Source: an uncultured Eubacteriales bacterium
GTDB taxonomy: Bacteria > Bacillota > Clostridia > Oscillospirales > Oscillospiraceae
DNA length: 64,000 bases
Direction of reading: 5' to 3'
NCBI GenBank assembly: GCA_900316745.1
Contig: ONEB01000005.1
Coordinates: forward strand, 62,001 to 126,000
The translations under genes were made by a program, and so were the position numbers. The notes under the pieces are model-generated. The model was not told the origin of the DNA. It saw only the letters and a program-made list of their open reading frames with translations, and did not search any database. Of the stretch, positions 6,824 through 15,002 are shown in pieces (position 1 is the first letter of the stretch; each line of letters opens with the position of its first letter).

Positions 6824-8323
6824 TCAGCATTCTTTTTTGATGCGTTTGCGGCTGGATGTGATCGCTTTCTCCGGGCAGACCAGTACGCACAGATGGCAGC
6901 CTACGCATTTTCTGCCGTCGAGCACGGGCTTGCGGTTATCGGTCAAACGGATTGCCTGGTGACCGCCGTCGGCGCAGGAGATGACACAGCGGCCGCATCC
7001 AATGCACTTTTCCCGATGAAACTTCGGGAAAACAACCGTATCTCGTTCCAGAACATCCGTCGAATCACTGACGGAATCCAGCGCAAGCCCGACCGCCTCG
7101 CCAACATGCGCAAAGCCCTTTTCCGCCAGATAATAGTTGAGCCCTTCCTTGAGATCGTCGATAATACGATAGCCGTATTGCATCACCGCCGTGGTGACCT
7201 GAACGCTTCCGGCGCCGAGCAGGATAAACTCCAGTGCGTCCATCCAGGTTTCCACGCCGCCCATCGCGCTCAAATGCATTCCCTGCAGCGCCGGATTCTG
7301 TGCCAATTCCGCGATAAAACGAAGCGCAATGGGCTTGACGGCGTTGCCGCTGTATCCGCCCACAGCAGATTTCCCGTGTACCGCAGGCGAGGAGACATAG
7401 GTATGCGGGTTGACTCCGATCACGCTCTTGATCGTGTTGATGGCTGCAATGCCATCCGCACCTGCGCGTTTGGCTGCCTCAGCCGCGGGGCTCATAACAG
7501 CCACATTTGGGGTGAGCTTTGCCAGGATCGGGAGCTTCGTTCCACGCCTTGCAGCAGCGGTAAAGCGCTCGACCAGCTCCGGCACCTGTCCGATATCGGA
7601 TCCGAGACCGCCGTCCGCCATGTTGGGGCAGGAAAAGTTCAGCTCGATCGCATCCGCTCCGTTTTCTTCACACAGGCGCGCAAGGCTCTCCCACTCCGCA
7701 TCGGTTTGCCCCATGAGAGACGCCAGAATGAATTTGCTCGGATAGTTCTTTTTCAGTCGGCGGAAAATCTCCATGTTCTCCGCCACGCTGTGGTCGGAGA
7801 GCTGCTCGATGTTCTTAAAGCCGATGATGCTTCCGCTGTCTCCGGTGATGGCCGAAAACCGCGGAGAAGCCTCGTGGATCGGAAAGGAACAGATCGTTTT
7901 GAACGCAGCGCCTGCCCAGCCCGCTTCAAACGCTCTGGCGCACATGTCATAGGTGCTGGCCACCACTGAGGAGGACAGCAGGAAGGGATTCTCCAGCGGA
8001 ACACCGCACAGCTCAGTCCGCAGACGGCGCTCGTCCTCCGGCAGGCCGATCTCCAGATGCGGCTTTACCTCCTCATGAACCCGAGTGAACAGGGTTCGGA
8101 TCGGAACCTGATCCGCCCGGACGCAGGCATCCTCACAGGGGGCCGAACAGGCGGCGCAGGGGTTGGCGTCCGGGAAGCCCGCTGCCGCCGTTTTTTCGTC
8201 GTCAAACCAAAGGCGGCGCAGGATCCGGGCCGGGTCGAGCGCTCCGCAGGCAGCCGTACAGGGCGCATCTTTACAAAGCGTGCACCGAAGCAGGTCCGAA
8301 CGGGTGATGTGTTTCTGAAACAT
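6824..8323 (-). CDS. preA: PreA-like dihydropyrimidine/dihydroorotate dehydrogenase with extra Fe-S domains
   Basis: A 499-residue FMN enzyme. Residues 1-65 form an N-terminal cysteine-rich domain (CTLCKDAPCTAAC and CAACSAPCEDAC), like the 4Fe-4S adrenodoxin-reductase-linked domain of PreT/GltD. Residues ~80-410 are the dihydroorotate/dihydropyrimidine dehydrogenase TIM barrel (ELNFSCPNM, AINTIKSVIGVNPHTY, SAVGGYSG, SAMGGVETW). The C-terminus is a two-cluster ferredoxin (CIGCGRCVISC, CVGCHLCVLVCPEKAI). The domain order suggests reduction of uracil/thymine or a related heterocycle with an external NAD(P)H or ferredoxin donor. No PreT partner is present next to it. AGGAG lies 7 bases before the ATG, right after a 40-codon leader ORF. 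Confidence 0.8.
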   Translation of the reverse strand: MFQKHITRSDLLRCTLCKDAPCTAACGALDPARILRRLWFDDEKTAAAGFPDANPCAACSAPCEDACVRADQVPIRTLFTRVHEEVKPHLEIGLPEDERRLRTELCGVPLENPFLLSSSVVASTYDMCARAFEAGWAGAAFKTICSFPIHEASPRFSAITGDSGSIIGFKNIEQLSDHSVAENMEIFRRLKKNYPSKFILASLMGQTDAEWESLARLCEENGADAIELNFSCPNMADGGLGSDIGQVPELVERFTAAARRGTKLPILAKLTPNVAVMSPAAEAAKRAGADGIAAINTIKSVIGVNPHTYVSSPAVHGKSAVGGYSGNAVKPIALRFIAELAQNPALQGMHLSAMGGVETWMDALEFILLGAGSVQVTTAVMQYGYRIIDDLKEGLNYYLAEKGFAHVGEAVGLALDSVSDSTDVLERDTVVFPKFHREKCIGCGRCVISCADGGHQAIRLTDNRKPVLDGRKCVGCHLCVLVCPEKAITSSRKRIKKEC

Positions 8324-8337
8324 TTGTATCTCTCCTG

Positions 8338-8460
8338 TTATTCCTCAGGCATCTCCACATACGTGGCGTCGCCGATGCCGCCGCAGCTGATGGTTTTCAC
8401 GGGCAGGCCGCCCATATCCGTATCCTCGTTGAAATTCTCAGGATCCTTGATTTTCCACAT
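8338..8460 (-). CDS. 40-residue hypothetical protein upstream of preA
   Basis: An ATG at 8460 opens a 40-codon frame (MWKIKDPENFNEDTDMGGLP ... ending MPEE) that stops 14 bases before the preA start, so the two share a transcript. A good promoter (-10 TATAAT) ends only 16 bases upstream of the ATG, and no SD is visible, so translation would be leader-poor. The composition is acidic, with a single CGG segment; I do not recognise a family. It could be a small partner protein, a leader peptide, or the leftover end of a lost gene. Confidence 0.45.
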   Translation of the reverse strand: MWKIKDPENFNEDTDMGGLPVKTISCGGIGDATYVEMPEE

Positions 8461-8476
8461 TCAGATATTGAATTTC

Positions 8477-8505
8477 ATTATACCCTATTAGCTCCGAAAG
8501 CACAA
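8477..8505 (-). promoter_or_regulatory. Promoter of the small-ORF/preA unit
   Basis: On the minus strand TTGTGC (8505-8500), a 17-base spacer and a perfect TATAAT (8482-8477). A CACGTG palindrome lies just upstream, at 8508-8513, and could be an operator. Confidence 0.6.
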
Positions 8506-8583
8506 TCACGTGTCACAAGGGATGACTCTATCAGCGGTATGAACCGCAATCGTTTTTCTTCTAAACCGTCTTTTCTGCCCTTC

Positions 8584-9513
8584 TCAGAGCTTGGGGAGCC
8601 TCGCACGCCGCTTCTGCAGCACAGCGTTTTTTGCTTCGATTTCCTGCTTCAGCTCCCTGATCTCAGGACTGGCGTCTTCTTCCCGATAGAGCAGGTCGAT
8701 CATGGCGCTCTGCTTTTCGATGATTGAATTCTTGATGCTGCCTGTGGGCTCCAGGTTCTCTGCGACCTCCTGCCGCATTTGGGCGACACGTTCTTCCGCT
8801 TCCTGACGCAGTCTCTCCGTCTCCGCCCGGATCGCTTCCATGCGGGCAGTGATGCGTTCGGTCTTATAAATGACCTCCGGATAGGCCTCCGCAAAGCGGC
8901 GGTAGAACACAGAGCGGTCACTGAGCAGCAGACGCACCTCTTTGCTGATCGCCTCCGTGTCATCCGCCTCGCTGCTTTCAACGCCTGTCTTGACCAGCTT
9001 CAGCACAAAGTGGGACATCACATAGTCTGCGATAAAGACGGCCAGCAGAGAGAGCGCCAAAATCTCGCGAACAGCCGGGCTCAAATGCCCGGAAAGGCGA
9101 AGCAGCAGCGGATTGATCAGATCCACAATCAGCACCCCGCCCAGCCCGAAAAGAATCAGGTTGCCGATCCAAACCCTGCCGTGCAGGTTCATGGGCTTCT
9201 GACTGTAATCCCACCAGCGGGCATGAAAGCGTTTCTCCAGGACATAGCTGGTCATATACTCCAAAAAGCCGCACAGGAGGAACGACACGGCGAAGGTCGT
9301 GCCGACGGAGAATTCCAGCGGGGACAGGCCCTTGATGACGACGGTGATCAGGGCCGCGCCGGAGCCGTAGATCGGAAGCCACGGTCCGGTCAGAAAGCCC
9401 CGGTTGATAAAGCGGTGAAACTGAAAATACTTCAGCGTGACCTCTATACACCAGCCGAGAAAGGCATAGGCAAAAAACAGCAGTATCAGGTTTATCAGCT
9501 TTTCCGTCAGCAT
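8584..9513 (-). CDS. CmpB-type putative ABC transporter permease (PF06541 family)
   Basis: A 309-residue protein. Residues 1 to ~165 contain five hydrophobic helices with the family hallmarks of the putative ABC-transporter type IV/CmpB membrane proteins: FFAYAFLGWCIEVTLKYF, FINRGFLTGPWLPIYGSGA and FLEYMTSYVLEKRFHARWWDY followed by NLHGRVW. The C-terminal ~120 residues are strongly charged and predicted coiled coil (RMEAIRAETERLRQEAEERV). Despite the name, no transport role has been demonstrated for the family. GGAGGAG precedes the ATG by 9 bases. It stands alone between the preA promoter and the spoVT promoter. Confidence 0.82.
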   Translation of the reverse strand: MLTEKLINLILLFFAYAFLGWCIEVTLKYFQFHRFINRGFLTGPWLPIYGSGAALITVVIKGLSPLEFSVGTTFAVSFLLCGFLEYMTSYVLEKRFHARWWDYSQKPMNLHGRVWIGNLILFGLGGVLIVDLINPLLLRLSGHLSPAVREILALSLLAVFIADYVMSHFVLKLVKTGVESSEADDTEAISKEVRLLLSDRSVFYRRFAEAYPEVIYKTERITARMEAIRAETERLRQEAEERVAQMRQEVAENLEPTGSIKNSIIEKQSAMIDLLYREEDASPEIRELKQEIEAKNAVLQKRRARLPKL

Positions 9514-9704
9514 GATATAAAACTCCTCCGTATTCCGACACTCGTTCCTTTAAAGTGCCTTAAGTGTTTTTCAAAAGCCTCGATCACTTTCCGGATCAAT
9601 GAATCCCAACCATGCGCCGGTCATTCCATTTTCTTTACATATCGCGCCGGTTTTTGCAGAAACTACCCCTGTGATTTTTCAAACTGCAAAGGAGCGTTTT
9701 GGAT

Positions 9705-10247
9705 ATGAAAGCAACCGGAATCGTGCGGCGCATCGACGACCTCGGCAGAATCGTGATCCCCAAGGAGATCCGCCGCACCATGCACATCCGCGAGGGTGAC
9801 CCGCTGGAGATTTACACGGACAAGGACGGCGGGGTGATTTTCAAAAAATATTCGCCCGTGGGCGAGCTGTCGGTGTTCGCGGGGCAGATCTGCGAGGCGC
9901 TGCAGAAGGCGGTCGGCGGCGTGGCGGCGGTGTATGACCGCGACGCCGTGATCGCCGTGGCGGGCGCGCCGAAGCGGGAGCTCATGGACAAGCGCCTGAG
10001 CCCCGAGCTGGAGGCGCTCATCGAGCTGCGCGGCGTCTACCGCGCCGAGGCAGGCGTCACGCCCATCCCCGCCGTGCGGAATGACGACCGATACAGCGTC
10101 GCCGTCGCGGCGCCGATCCTCGCGGAGGGCGACGTGCTCGGGTGCGTGGCCTTTCTCGCGGCTGAGGACACGCCGCCCGCCGGCGAGACGGAGGAAAAGC
10201 TTGCCGCCGCGACCGCGGGCTTTCTCGGCCGCCAAATGGAAAGCTGA
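9705..10247 (+). CDS. spoVT: Stage V sporulation protein T (SpoVT)
   Basis: A 180-residue forespore transcription regulator. Residues 1-50 are an AbrB-type swapped-hairpin DNA-binding domain (ATGIVRRIDDLGRIVIPKEI, then RRTMHIREGDPLEI). Residues ~55-178 form a GAF-like sensor domain. The length equals that of Bacillus SpoVT. In Bacillus it tunes sigma-G genes late in spore formation, so this gene marks the organism as a probable spore-former. The ATG with AAAGGAG nine bases upstream is preferred over the in-frame TTG two codons earlier. A weak sigma-G-like pair (GAATC at 9601, CATTCCA at 9622) lies upstream but is not convincing. A bidirectional hairpin follows the stop codon. Confidence 0.95.
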   Translation: MKATGIVRRIDDLGRIVIPKEIRRTMHIREGDPLEIYTDKDGGVIFKKYSPVGELSVFAGQICEALQKAVGGVAAVYDRDAVIAVAGAPKRELMDKRLSPELEALIELRGVYRAEAGVTPIPAVRNDDRYSVAVAAPILAEGDVLGCVAFLAAEDTPPAGETEEKLAAATAGFLGRQMES

Positions 10248-10249
10248 CA

Positions 10250-10294
10250 AAAGGAGCCGAATGACGCCGCAGAGCAGTCGTTCGGTTCCTTTAT
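10250..10294. terminator. Bidirectional terminator between spoVT and the acyltransferase remnant
   Basis: A 16-base stem, AAAGGAGCCGAATGAC (10250-10265) with GTCGTTCGGTTCCTTT (10277-10292), has only two G-U wobbles. A-rich and T-rich flanks let it serve both converging units. Confidence 0.75.
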
Positions 10295-10303
10295 TCTATG
10301 CAG

Positions 10304-11226
10304 TTACGCGATTCGTTTTCCCAGCCACGGGACGCGCCGCAGGAGGGCCGAGAGGATCAGCGCGCCCAGGGCGACGAGCAGGATCACAGCCGGGATCGTG
10401 AGATATGCCCACGCGCCGCAGGTGAGCCACGCGGCGGGCACGAGGTTATCAAGCAGGAGCGGATGCGCCAGATACACGCCGAAGCTGCACGCCGCCACGC
10501 GCACGATGACACGCTGCGCCCGCGCGCTGAGCCGCGCAGCGACCGCCTTGGCAAACGCGAACACGCCCGCCGTCTGGAACAGGACGCAGAACCTGTGATA
10601 GGCAAAAAACTCCACCTGCGCGGCGCCTGTCAGGGCGGAATACCGCGCGTTGAGCATCGGCGAGAGCACGAAGCCCGCAACGCCGAGGGCGCACAGGATG
10701 AGCGTCTCGCGCCGCGAGAGCCTGCGCGCGTGGAGCGCATACCCCAGCACGAAATACGGCACGAAGCCCAGCGTGAGGAAGAACATCGTATACTGCTGCA
10801 CATCCGTCACGATCGGCGCAAGACCGAGATTCCACGCGCGGTCGAGTCCCTGCGCAAGGAGCGCGAGATCCGGCACGCCGAACGTGAACACCATGGAGAG
10901 CGCGAGAAAATACCACGTCAGGCGCCCTTCGCGCGTGATGCGCCGCAGGATCGGGACGATGAGATAAAACCCCGCGAGCATGTACAGGTACCACAGATGA
11001 TAGTGCCCGCGCAGAAGCTGCGTGACGAACACACGCACGCTGCCGTTGCAGTCGATGGCGGCATAGAGCGCACCAGCCCGTCCCAGAGATTCATCGCGCG
11101 CCAGGCGCTTGCATCGAGCGGCACGTCGGCAAAGTGCCGCGCCGAGACATGGATGCCGACGACGCCGACCATCGCGAGCACGCGCAGAAGATCCAGATAG
11201 ACCGTGCGCTGTTTCTCATTCGCCAT
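10304..11226 (-). pseudogene. Acyltransferase 3 family protein, internally deleted and frameshifted
   Basis: From the ATG at 11226, about 53 codons encode the start of an acyltransferase-3/OafA-like membrane enzyme (LDLLRVLAMVGVVGIHVSAR with the catalytic-type His, ending NLWDGLVR). At about 11067 the reading must change frame. The rest continues as ALYAAIDCNGSVRVFVTQLL, GHYHLWYLYMLAGFYLIVPI and further transmembrane helices down to 10304. In intact relatives roughly 50-60 residues (the second helix and its loop) lie between these two parts. They are missing here, so this is a deletion plus frameshift, not a single-base sequencing error. The start overlaps the end of the GH2 gene by 11 bases, showing the two were once one operon. 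Confidence 0.75.
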
Positions 11227-12931
11227 CGTTCTCTCCCTCCTGCGGCGTGATGAGCGCGCGCACGACCTCAGGCTCGAGCTTCAGAGCCCGGCGGTCGTAG
11301 GTGATGAGCCCGTTGAGCTCCGTCTCGACGTCGGTCAGCTGCGTATAGACGGCGGCGGCGAGGCCCCGGGCGATCGCGGGCTGGATCTGTCCCCAGTAGA
11401 GCCTGCGCAGGGCGGTGGTGAGCTTCTCGCGCGTCCTGCAGCTTTTATAGCCGAACGCGCGCCCTGCCGCGGCATGGTTCACGACGCGGTGCGTATAGCC
11501 GCCGAACTCCGTGAGGATGACGGCGCGGCCGAGCTTGTCCGGCCTGTGGTTATAGCGTCTGAAATACACATGCAGGCTCTTGAACGCGCCGAAGCCCTGA
11601 TCGTGCCAGCCGGAGGCGGGATCGACGGGGCGCGTCTTATCGATGGACTCGATGAGCTCGACGGCGGTGCGGCTGTCAAACTGTCCCCAGCCCTCGTTGA
11701 ACGGCACCCACAGGACGATGCTGGGGTGGTTGTAGAGCGTTTTCACCATGTCGCCCAGCTCCTGCATGAACTGCACGCGCCCGGCGCTGCTGGCGCGCCC
11801 GAAGAGGGCGTACCGGCTGTCGTCGAGGCTCACGCCCGTGACGAGCGGCGCCGTGATGATCGGGAAATGGTACTTCCCGCCGCCGCAGGGCATGTCCTGC
11901 CAGACGAGCATGCCGAGCCGGTCGCAGTGGTAGTACCAGCGGTCGGGCTCGACCTTCATGTGCTTGCGCAGCATGTTGAAGCCCATCTTCTTCGCGGTCT
12001 CGATGTCATAGATCATCGCCTCGTCCGACGGCGGCGTGTACAGGCCGTCGCTCCAGTAGCCCTGGTCGAGGACGCCGTTCTGGAAATAGGGCTTACCATT
12101 TAAACATAAGCGCATGACGCCCGCGGCGTCGCGTTCGACCGTGCAGGTGCGCATGGCAAAGTAGCTGTACACCTCGTCCTCGCCCATCTTCACGCGGAAG
12201 GGATACAGGGCGGGGTTCTCCGGCGTCCAGAGGACGGGGTTGTCCACCGGCACGCGCACCGTGCTGCCCGCGGGGAAGCCGAATTTGCGCTTGCCGAGCG
12301 AGAGCGTGCAGTGGCCGCTGCCCTCCACGCGCACCTCCACGACGCCCTCGTCCGGGCGGGGCGTGAGGCGCAGAGAGCGGATATACTCGCGCGGGACGCT
12401 CTCGAGCCAGACCGTCTGCCAGATGCCGCTCTGCGGCCGGTACCAGATCCCGCCCGGCTTCAAGCGCTGCTTGCCTCTCGCCATGGGCACGGTGTCCGTC
12501 TGGTCGCGGACGCAGACCATGAGCGTGTTCTCCTCGCGCAGGACGTTCGTCAGCTCCGCCGTGAACGGCAGATAGCCGCCCGCGTGCGCCGCGACCTCAA
12601 CGCCGTTGCACCAGACCGTCGCGGTCTGATCCACCGCGCCGAAGTGCAGCAGAACGCGCCCCACGTTGAAGCCCTCGGGGAGCCGGAACGTGCGGATATA
12701 CCATAAATATTCATCGGGCTGCAGCGTGTGCCCCACGCCGGACAGCTCGCTCTCCGGCGAAAAGGGCACGATGATCGTGCCGTCCGCCTGCACGGGACGC
12801 TGGGCGGTGCGCGTGATGGCATAGCCCCAGGGGCCGTTTAAGCTCAGATAACTGTCGCGCACCAGCTGCGGGCGCGGATACTCCGGCAGCGGCGCGTCGG
12901 TGTTCAGGGTCTCCCCCCACGGTGTCAGCAT
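11216..12931 (-). CDS. Glycoside hydrolase family 2 protein
   Basis: A 571-residue GH2 enzyme with the usual order: sugar-binding jelly roll (residues ~1-180, with RDSYLSLNGPWGYAI), immunoglobulin-like domain (~180-265) and TIM barrel (~275-560). The acid/base is E413 in PFNEGWGQFD and the nucleophile is E475 in ILTEFGGY. There is no signal peptide, so it works on imported oligosaccharides or glycosides. Specificity (beta-galactosidase, glucuronidase or other) cannot be set by eye; the NEGWGQ motif is typical of the large unassigned gut-bacterial GH2 subgroup. The SD is weak (GAGATGAGA). A broken acyltransferase gene overlaps its 3' end. Confidence 0.88.
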   Translation of the reverse strand: MLTPWGETLNTDAPLPEYPRPQLVRDSYLSLNGPWGYAITRTAQRPVQADGTIIVPFSPESELSGVGHTLQPDEYLWYIRTFRLPEGFNVGRVLLHFGAVDQTATVWCNGVEVAAHAGGYLPFTAELTNVLREENTLMVCVRDQTDTVPMARGKQRLKPGGIWYRPQSGIWQTVWLESVPREYIRSLRLTPRPDEGVVEVRVEGSGHCTLSLGKRKFGFPAGSTVRVPVDNPVLWTPENPALYPFRVKMGEDEVYSYFAMRTCTVERDAAGVMRLCLNGKPYFQNGVLDQGYWSDGLYTPPSDEAMIYDIETAKKMGFNMLRKHMKVEPDRWYYHCDRLGMLVWQDMPCGGGKYHFPIITAPLVTGVSLDDSRYALFGRASSAGRVQFMQELGDMVKTLYNHPSIVLWVPFNEGWGQFDSRTAVELIESIDKTRPVDPASGWHDQGFGAFKSLHVYFRRYNHRPDKLGRAVILTEFGGYTHRVVNHAAAGRAFGYKSCRTREKLTTALRRLYWGQIQPAIARGLAAAVYTQLTDVETELNGLITYDRRALKLEPEVVRALITPQEGENDGE

Positions 12932-13053
12932 GGCGTCTCATCTCGTTTCTGTAAGAAAAATCGTTCTTCCGGTATTTTACCACAGATCCGGGCGGATTGT
13001 ATAGGGGAAATGCGAGACAGCTGCTTTTTGCGAAACATTTTGTATCAAATGTC

Positions 13054-13082
13054 TTGACAAGCTCCCGCTTCCCTGCTATAAT
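13054..13082 (+). promoter_or_regulatory. Perfect-consensus sigma-A promoter for the VapE-like gene
   Basis: TTGACA (13054-13059), a 17-base spacer and TATAAT (13077-13082), 71 bases before the ATG. It is one of the strongest promoters in the window, unusual for a gene of phage-like ancestry, which would normally be silent. Confidence 0.8.
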
Positions 13083-13153
13083 GTATCCCAACAAGGTGCT
13101 TTCAGGATTTTCCATCATGTTGCACGGACACATCTAGGAGAGAGGAGAGATTT

Positions 13154-14662
13154 ATGCAGGATATTCTGGACTATGCCGGAACGCTCGGGAAATGGACGAG
13201 GGAGGCCGGCAGGCAACAATCACTGGAGGAGCTGTCGGTGCTGGCGCATGCGGCGCTCGACTGTCCGGACACACAGGAGCGGGCCGCGGCAAAGAGCATT
13301 TTGCTGCAGCGGGGCAGGGCGCTGGGCTGCCGGCGGGATCTGGAGCGCATGATGCGCGCCATGGAGGAGGAGCGCGCGCGCGAGCGCCTCCGTCAGGCGG
13401 CGCCCGACACGAGCGAGTGGCCGTACCTGAAGCGGGACGGGCAGGGGCGCATCGCAAACACGATCGAGAACTATTCGTGGATCCTGTCCGCAGACCCGTT
13501 TTTCAGCCATCTGAAATACGACGAGCTGCAGGACGCGCCGGCGGCGGTCTGGTATGACTTCTCGGGCATCTCCGTCCTGCGCCGCTGGGTCGACGCGGAC
13601 GACGCCGCCGCCATGGAGTACATCGAAGCGACCTACGGGCTGTATGACCGCGCGAAATACCGCGCCGCCTTCCTCCAGCGGATGCGCGACGTGCGCTTCC
13701 ACCCGGTCAGGGAGACCATCGAGGGCATCGAGTGGGACGGGCAGGCGCGCATCGAGCGGTTTTTGCACGACTGGATGGGCTGCGCCGACGACGACTACAC
13801 GCGCGAGGTCAGCAGACTCATCTTCGCCGGCGGCATCCGCCGCCTGTATGAGCCGGGCTGCAAGTTCGACTATCTGCCCGTGCTCGTCGGCACGCAGCAG
13901 GGCGAGGGCAAGAGCACGCTCGTGCGCTGGCTCGCGCTCGACGACCGGTGGTACGGCGAGGTGACGCTCTTCGAGGGCAAGGAGGCCATCGAGCAGCTGC
14001 AGGGCGTGTGGATCTGCGAGGTGTCCGAGCTGCTGGCGTTCCGGAGGGCGCGCGAGCAGGAGCTGGTCAAGAGCTTCCTGTCGCGCCAGTGCGACCGCTA
14101 CCGCCGCCCCTACGCCGAGCGCACGGAGGATCTGCCGCGCCGCTCGATCATGATCGGCACGACGAACAACCGCACCTTCCTGCGCGACAAGACCGGCAAC
14201 CGCCGCTTCCTGCCCGTGGAGGTGCACACCGACGCGCAGGCGCTGTATGCCCGGGAGGACGAGGTGCGCGCCTGTATCCGGCAGTGCTGGGCGGAGGCGC
14301 TCGCGCGCTACCGGGAGGGGAAGCTCCCGTCGGTTGCCGACGTGCAGCTGCGCGAGGCGTTCCGTCAGGCGCAGGACGCCGCCATGGAGGACGACTGGCG
14401 CGTCGGCGCGATCGAGGCGTATCTCGCCCAAAAGCCCGCCGGCAGCTATGTCTGCGTCCGGTCGCTCATGCGCGAGGCGCTCTGCCGGGACACGGCGATG
14501 CTGGAGCCCTCCCGCCGGGACAGTCTGGAGCTCGGGCAGATCATGGACCGGATGCCCGGCTGGGAGCGCGCGGGCGTCGTACGCTTTGCGCAGTACGGCA
14601 GACAGAAGAGCTGGAAAAACCTGGGGCAACCGGCAGCAGCCGAAAAAACGGAGCCTGGTTGA
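13154..14662 (+). CDS. VapE/VirE-like P-loop ATPase
   Basis: A 502-residue protein of the virulence-associated E (VapE) family, helicase-like P-loop ATPases found in phages, satellites and integrated elements. Walker A is GTQQGEGKST at residues ~246-255. Family segments WDGQARIERFLHDWMG, GVWICEVSELLAFRRA, FLSRQCDRYRRPYAER and IGTTNNRTFLRDKTGNRRFL are intact. The ~95 residues at the N-terminus are charged and unassigned. Satellite VapE proteins take part in replication or primase loading. Here it stands alone between a glycosidase and the rnf operon, with no integrase, primase, portal or repressor nearby. GAGAGGAGAG precedes the ATG. Either a relic of a lost element or a domesticated gene. Confidence 0.85.
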   Translation: MQDILDYAGTLGKWTREAGRQQSLEELSVLAHAALDCPDTQERAAAKSILLQRGRALGCRRDLERMMRAMEEERARERLRQAAPDTSEWPYLKRDGQGRIANTIENYSWILSADPFFSHLKYDELQDAPAAVWYDFSGISVLRRWVDADDAAAMEYIEATYGLYDRAKYRAAFLQRMRDVRFHPVRETIEGIEWDGQARIERFLHDWMGCADDDYTREVSRLIFAGGIRRLYEPGCKFDYLPVLVGTQQGEGKSTLVRWLALDDRWYGEVTLFEGKEAIEQLQGVWICEVSELLAFRRAREQELVKSFLSRQCDRYRRPYAERTEDLPRRSIMIGTTNNRTFLRDKTGNRRFLPVEVHTDAQALYAREDEVRACIRQCWAEALARYREGKLPSVADVQLREAFRQAQDAAMEDDWRVGAIEAYLAQKPAGSYVCVRSLMREALCRDTAMLEPSRRDSLELGQIMDRMPGWERAGVVRFAQYGRQKSWKNLGQPAAAEKTEPG

Positions 14663-14903
14663 CGCAAATGCCTTTGATTTTCAATGCTTTTTCAGCCTTG
14701 TCAACCAAGACAACCAAGTTCTTGAAGATCTCTTTCAGACAGAATCATAAGAAGAATCTGTGATCGTTTTAAAACACGGTTGTGTTGGTTACGTTGTCAC
14801 ACCGGGCGGGACGCCAATCGGCAGCACGACAATAAAACAACACCTCGCCGCAGGATTTTCAATAATCAAGGCTTTTCAAGGAGATTGTTGCATTTTGTCG
14901 GAT

Positions 14904-14927
14904 TTGTTAATTTTTAAATTAGTACAA
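14904..14927. promoter_or_regulatory. Imperfect palindrome upstream of rnf, possible redox-regulator site
   Basis: TTGTTAATTTTT/AAATTAGTACAA has matching outer TTGT/ACAA and inner TAATTT/AAATTA arms. The outer ends resemble Rex sites, but the spacing is longer than the usual 18-20 bases. It lies 39 bases upstream of the putative rnf -10. Confidence 0.3.
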
Positions 14928-14947
14928 AACGCCGATTTGGGTGGACG

Positions 14948-14971
14948 CGCGGGAGGTTGTTGTGATATGAT
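14948..14971 (+). promoter_or_regulatory. Probable rnf operon promoter (-10 region)
   Basis: TATGAT at 14966-14971, with only a weak -35 (TGGACG, about 18 bases upstream). The start of rnfC is 31 bases downstream with AGAGAGGTGAT as SD. The weak -35 would suit activation or regulated expression. Confidence 0.45.
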
Positions 14972-15002
14972 ATGGGGGTCAAAAATTAGAGAGGTGATGT
15001 AA

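Larger units (their letters stand above)
14663..15002. other. AT-richer intergenic region and rnf leader
   Basis: 340 bases without a convincing gene. It contains a direct repeat of CAACCAAG/CAACCAAG (near 14700-14720), T-rich stretches, an imperfect palindrome at 14904-14927 and the probable rnf promoter. An open frame at 14760-15002 has atypical composition and no SD, so I do not call it. Confidence 0.5.

Noticed and set aside
9601-9628. Sigma-G-like promoter for spoVT
   Set aside because: GAATC and CATTCCA at 16-base spacing only partly match the consensus; not strong enough for a separate feature.
13154-14662. A prophage or satellite around the VapE gene
   Set aside because: No integrase, terminase, capsid, repressor or tRNA attachment site within several kilobases.
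14760-15002. 80-codon frame in the rnf leader
   Set aside because: No SD, runs through the promoter region to the rnfC start, and no recognisable protein features.
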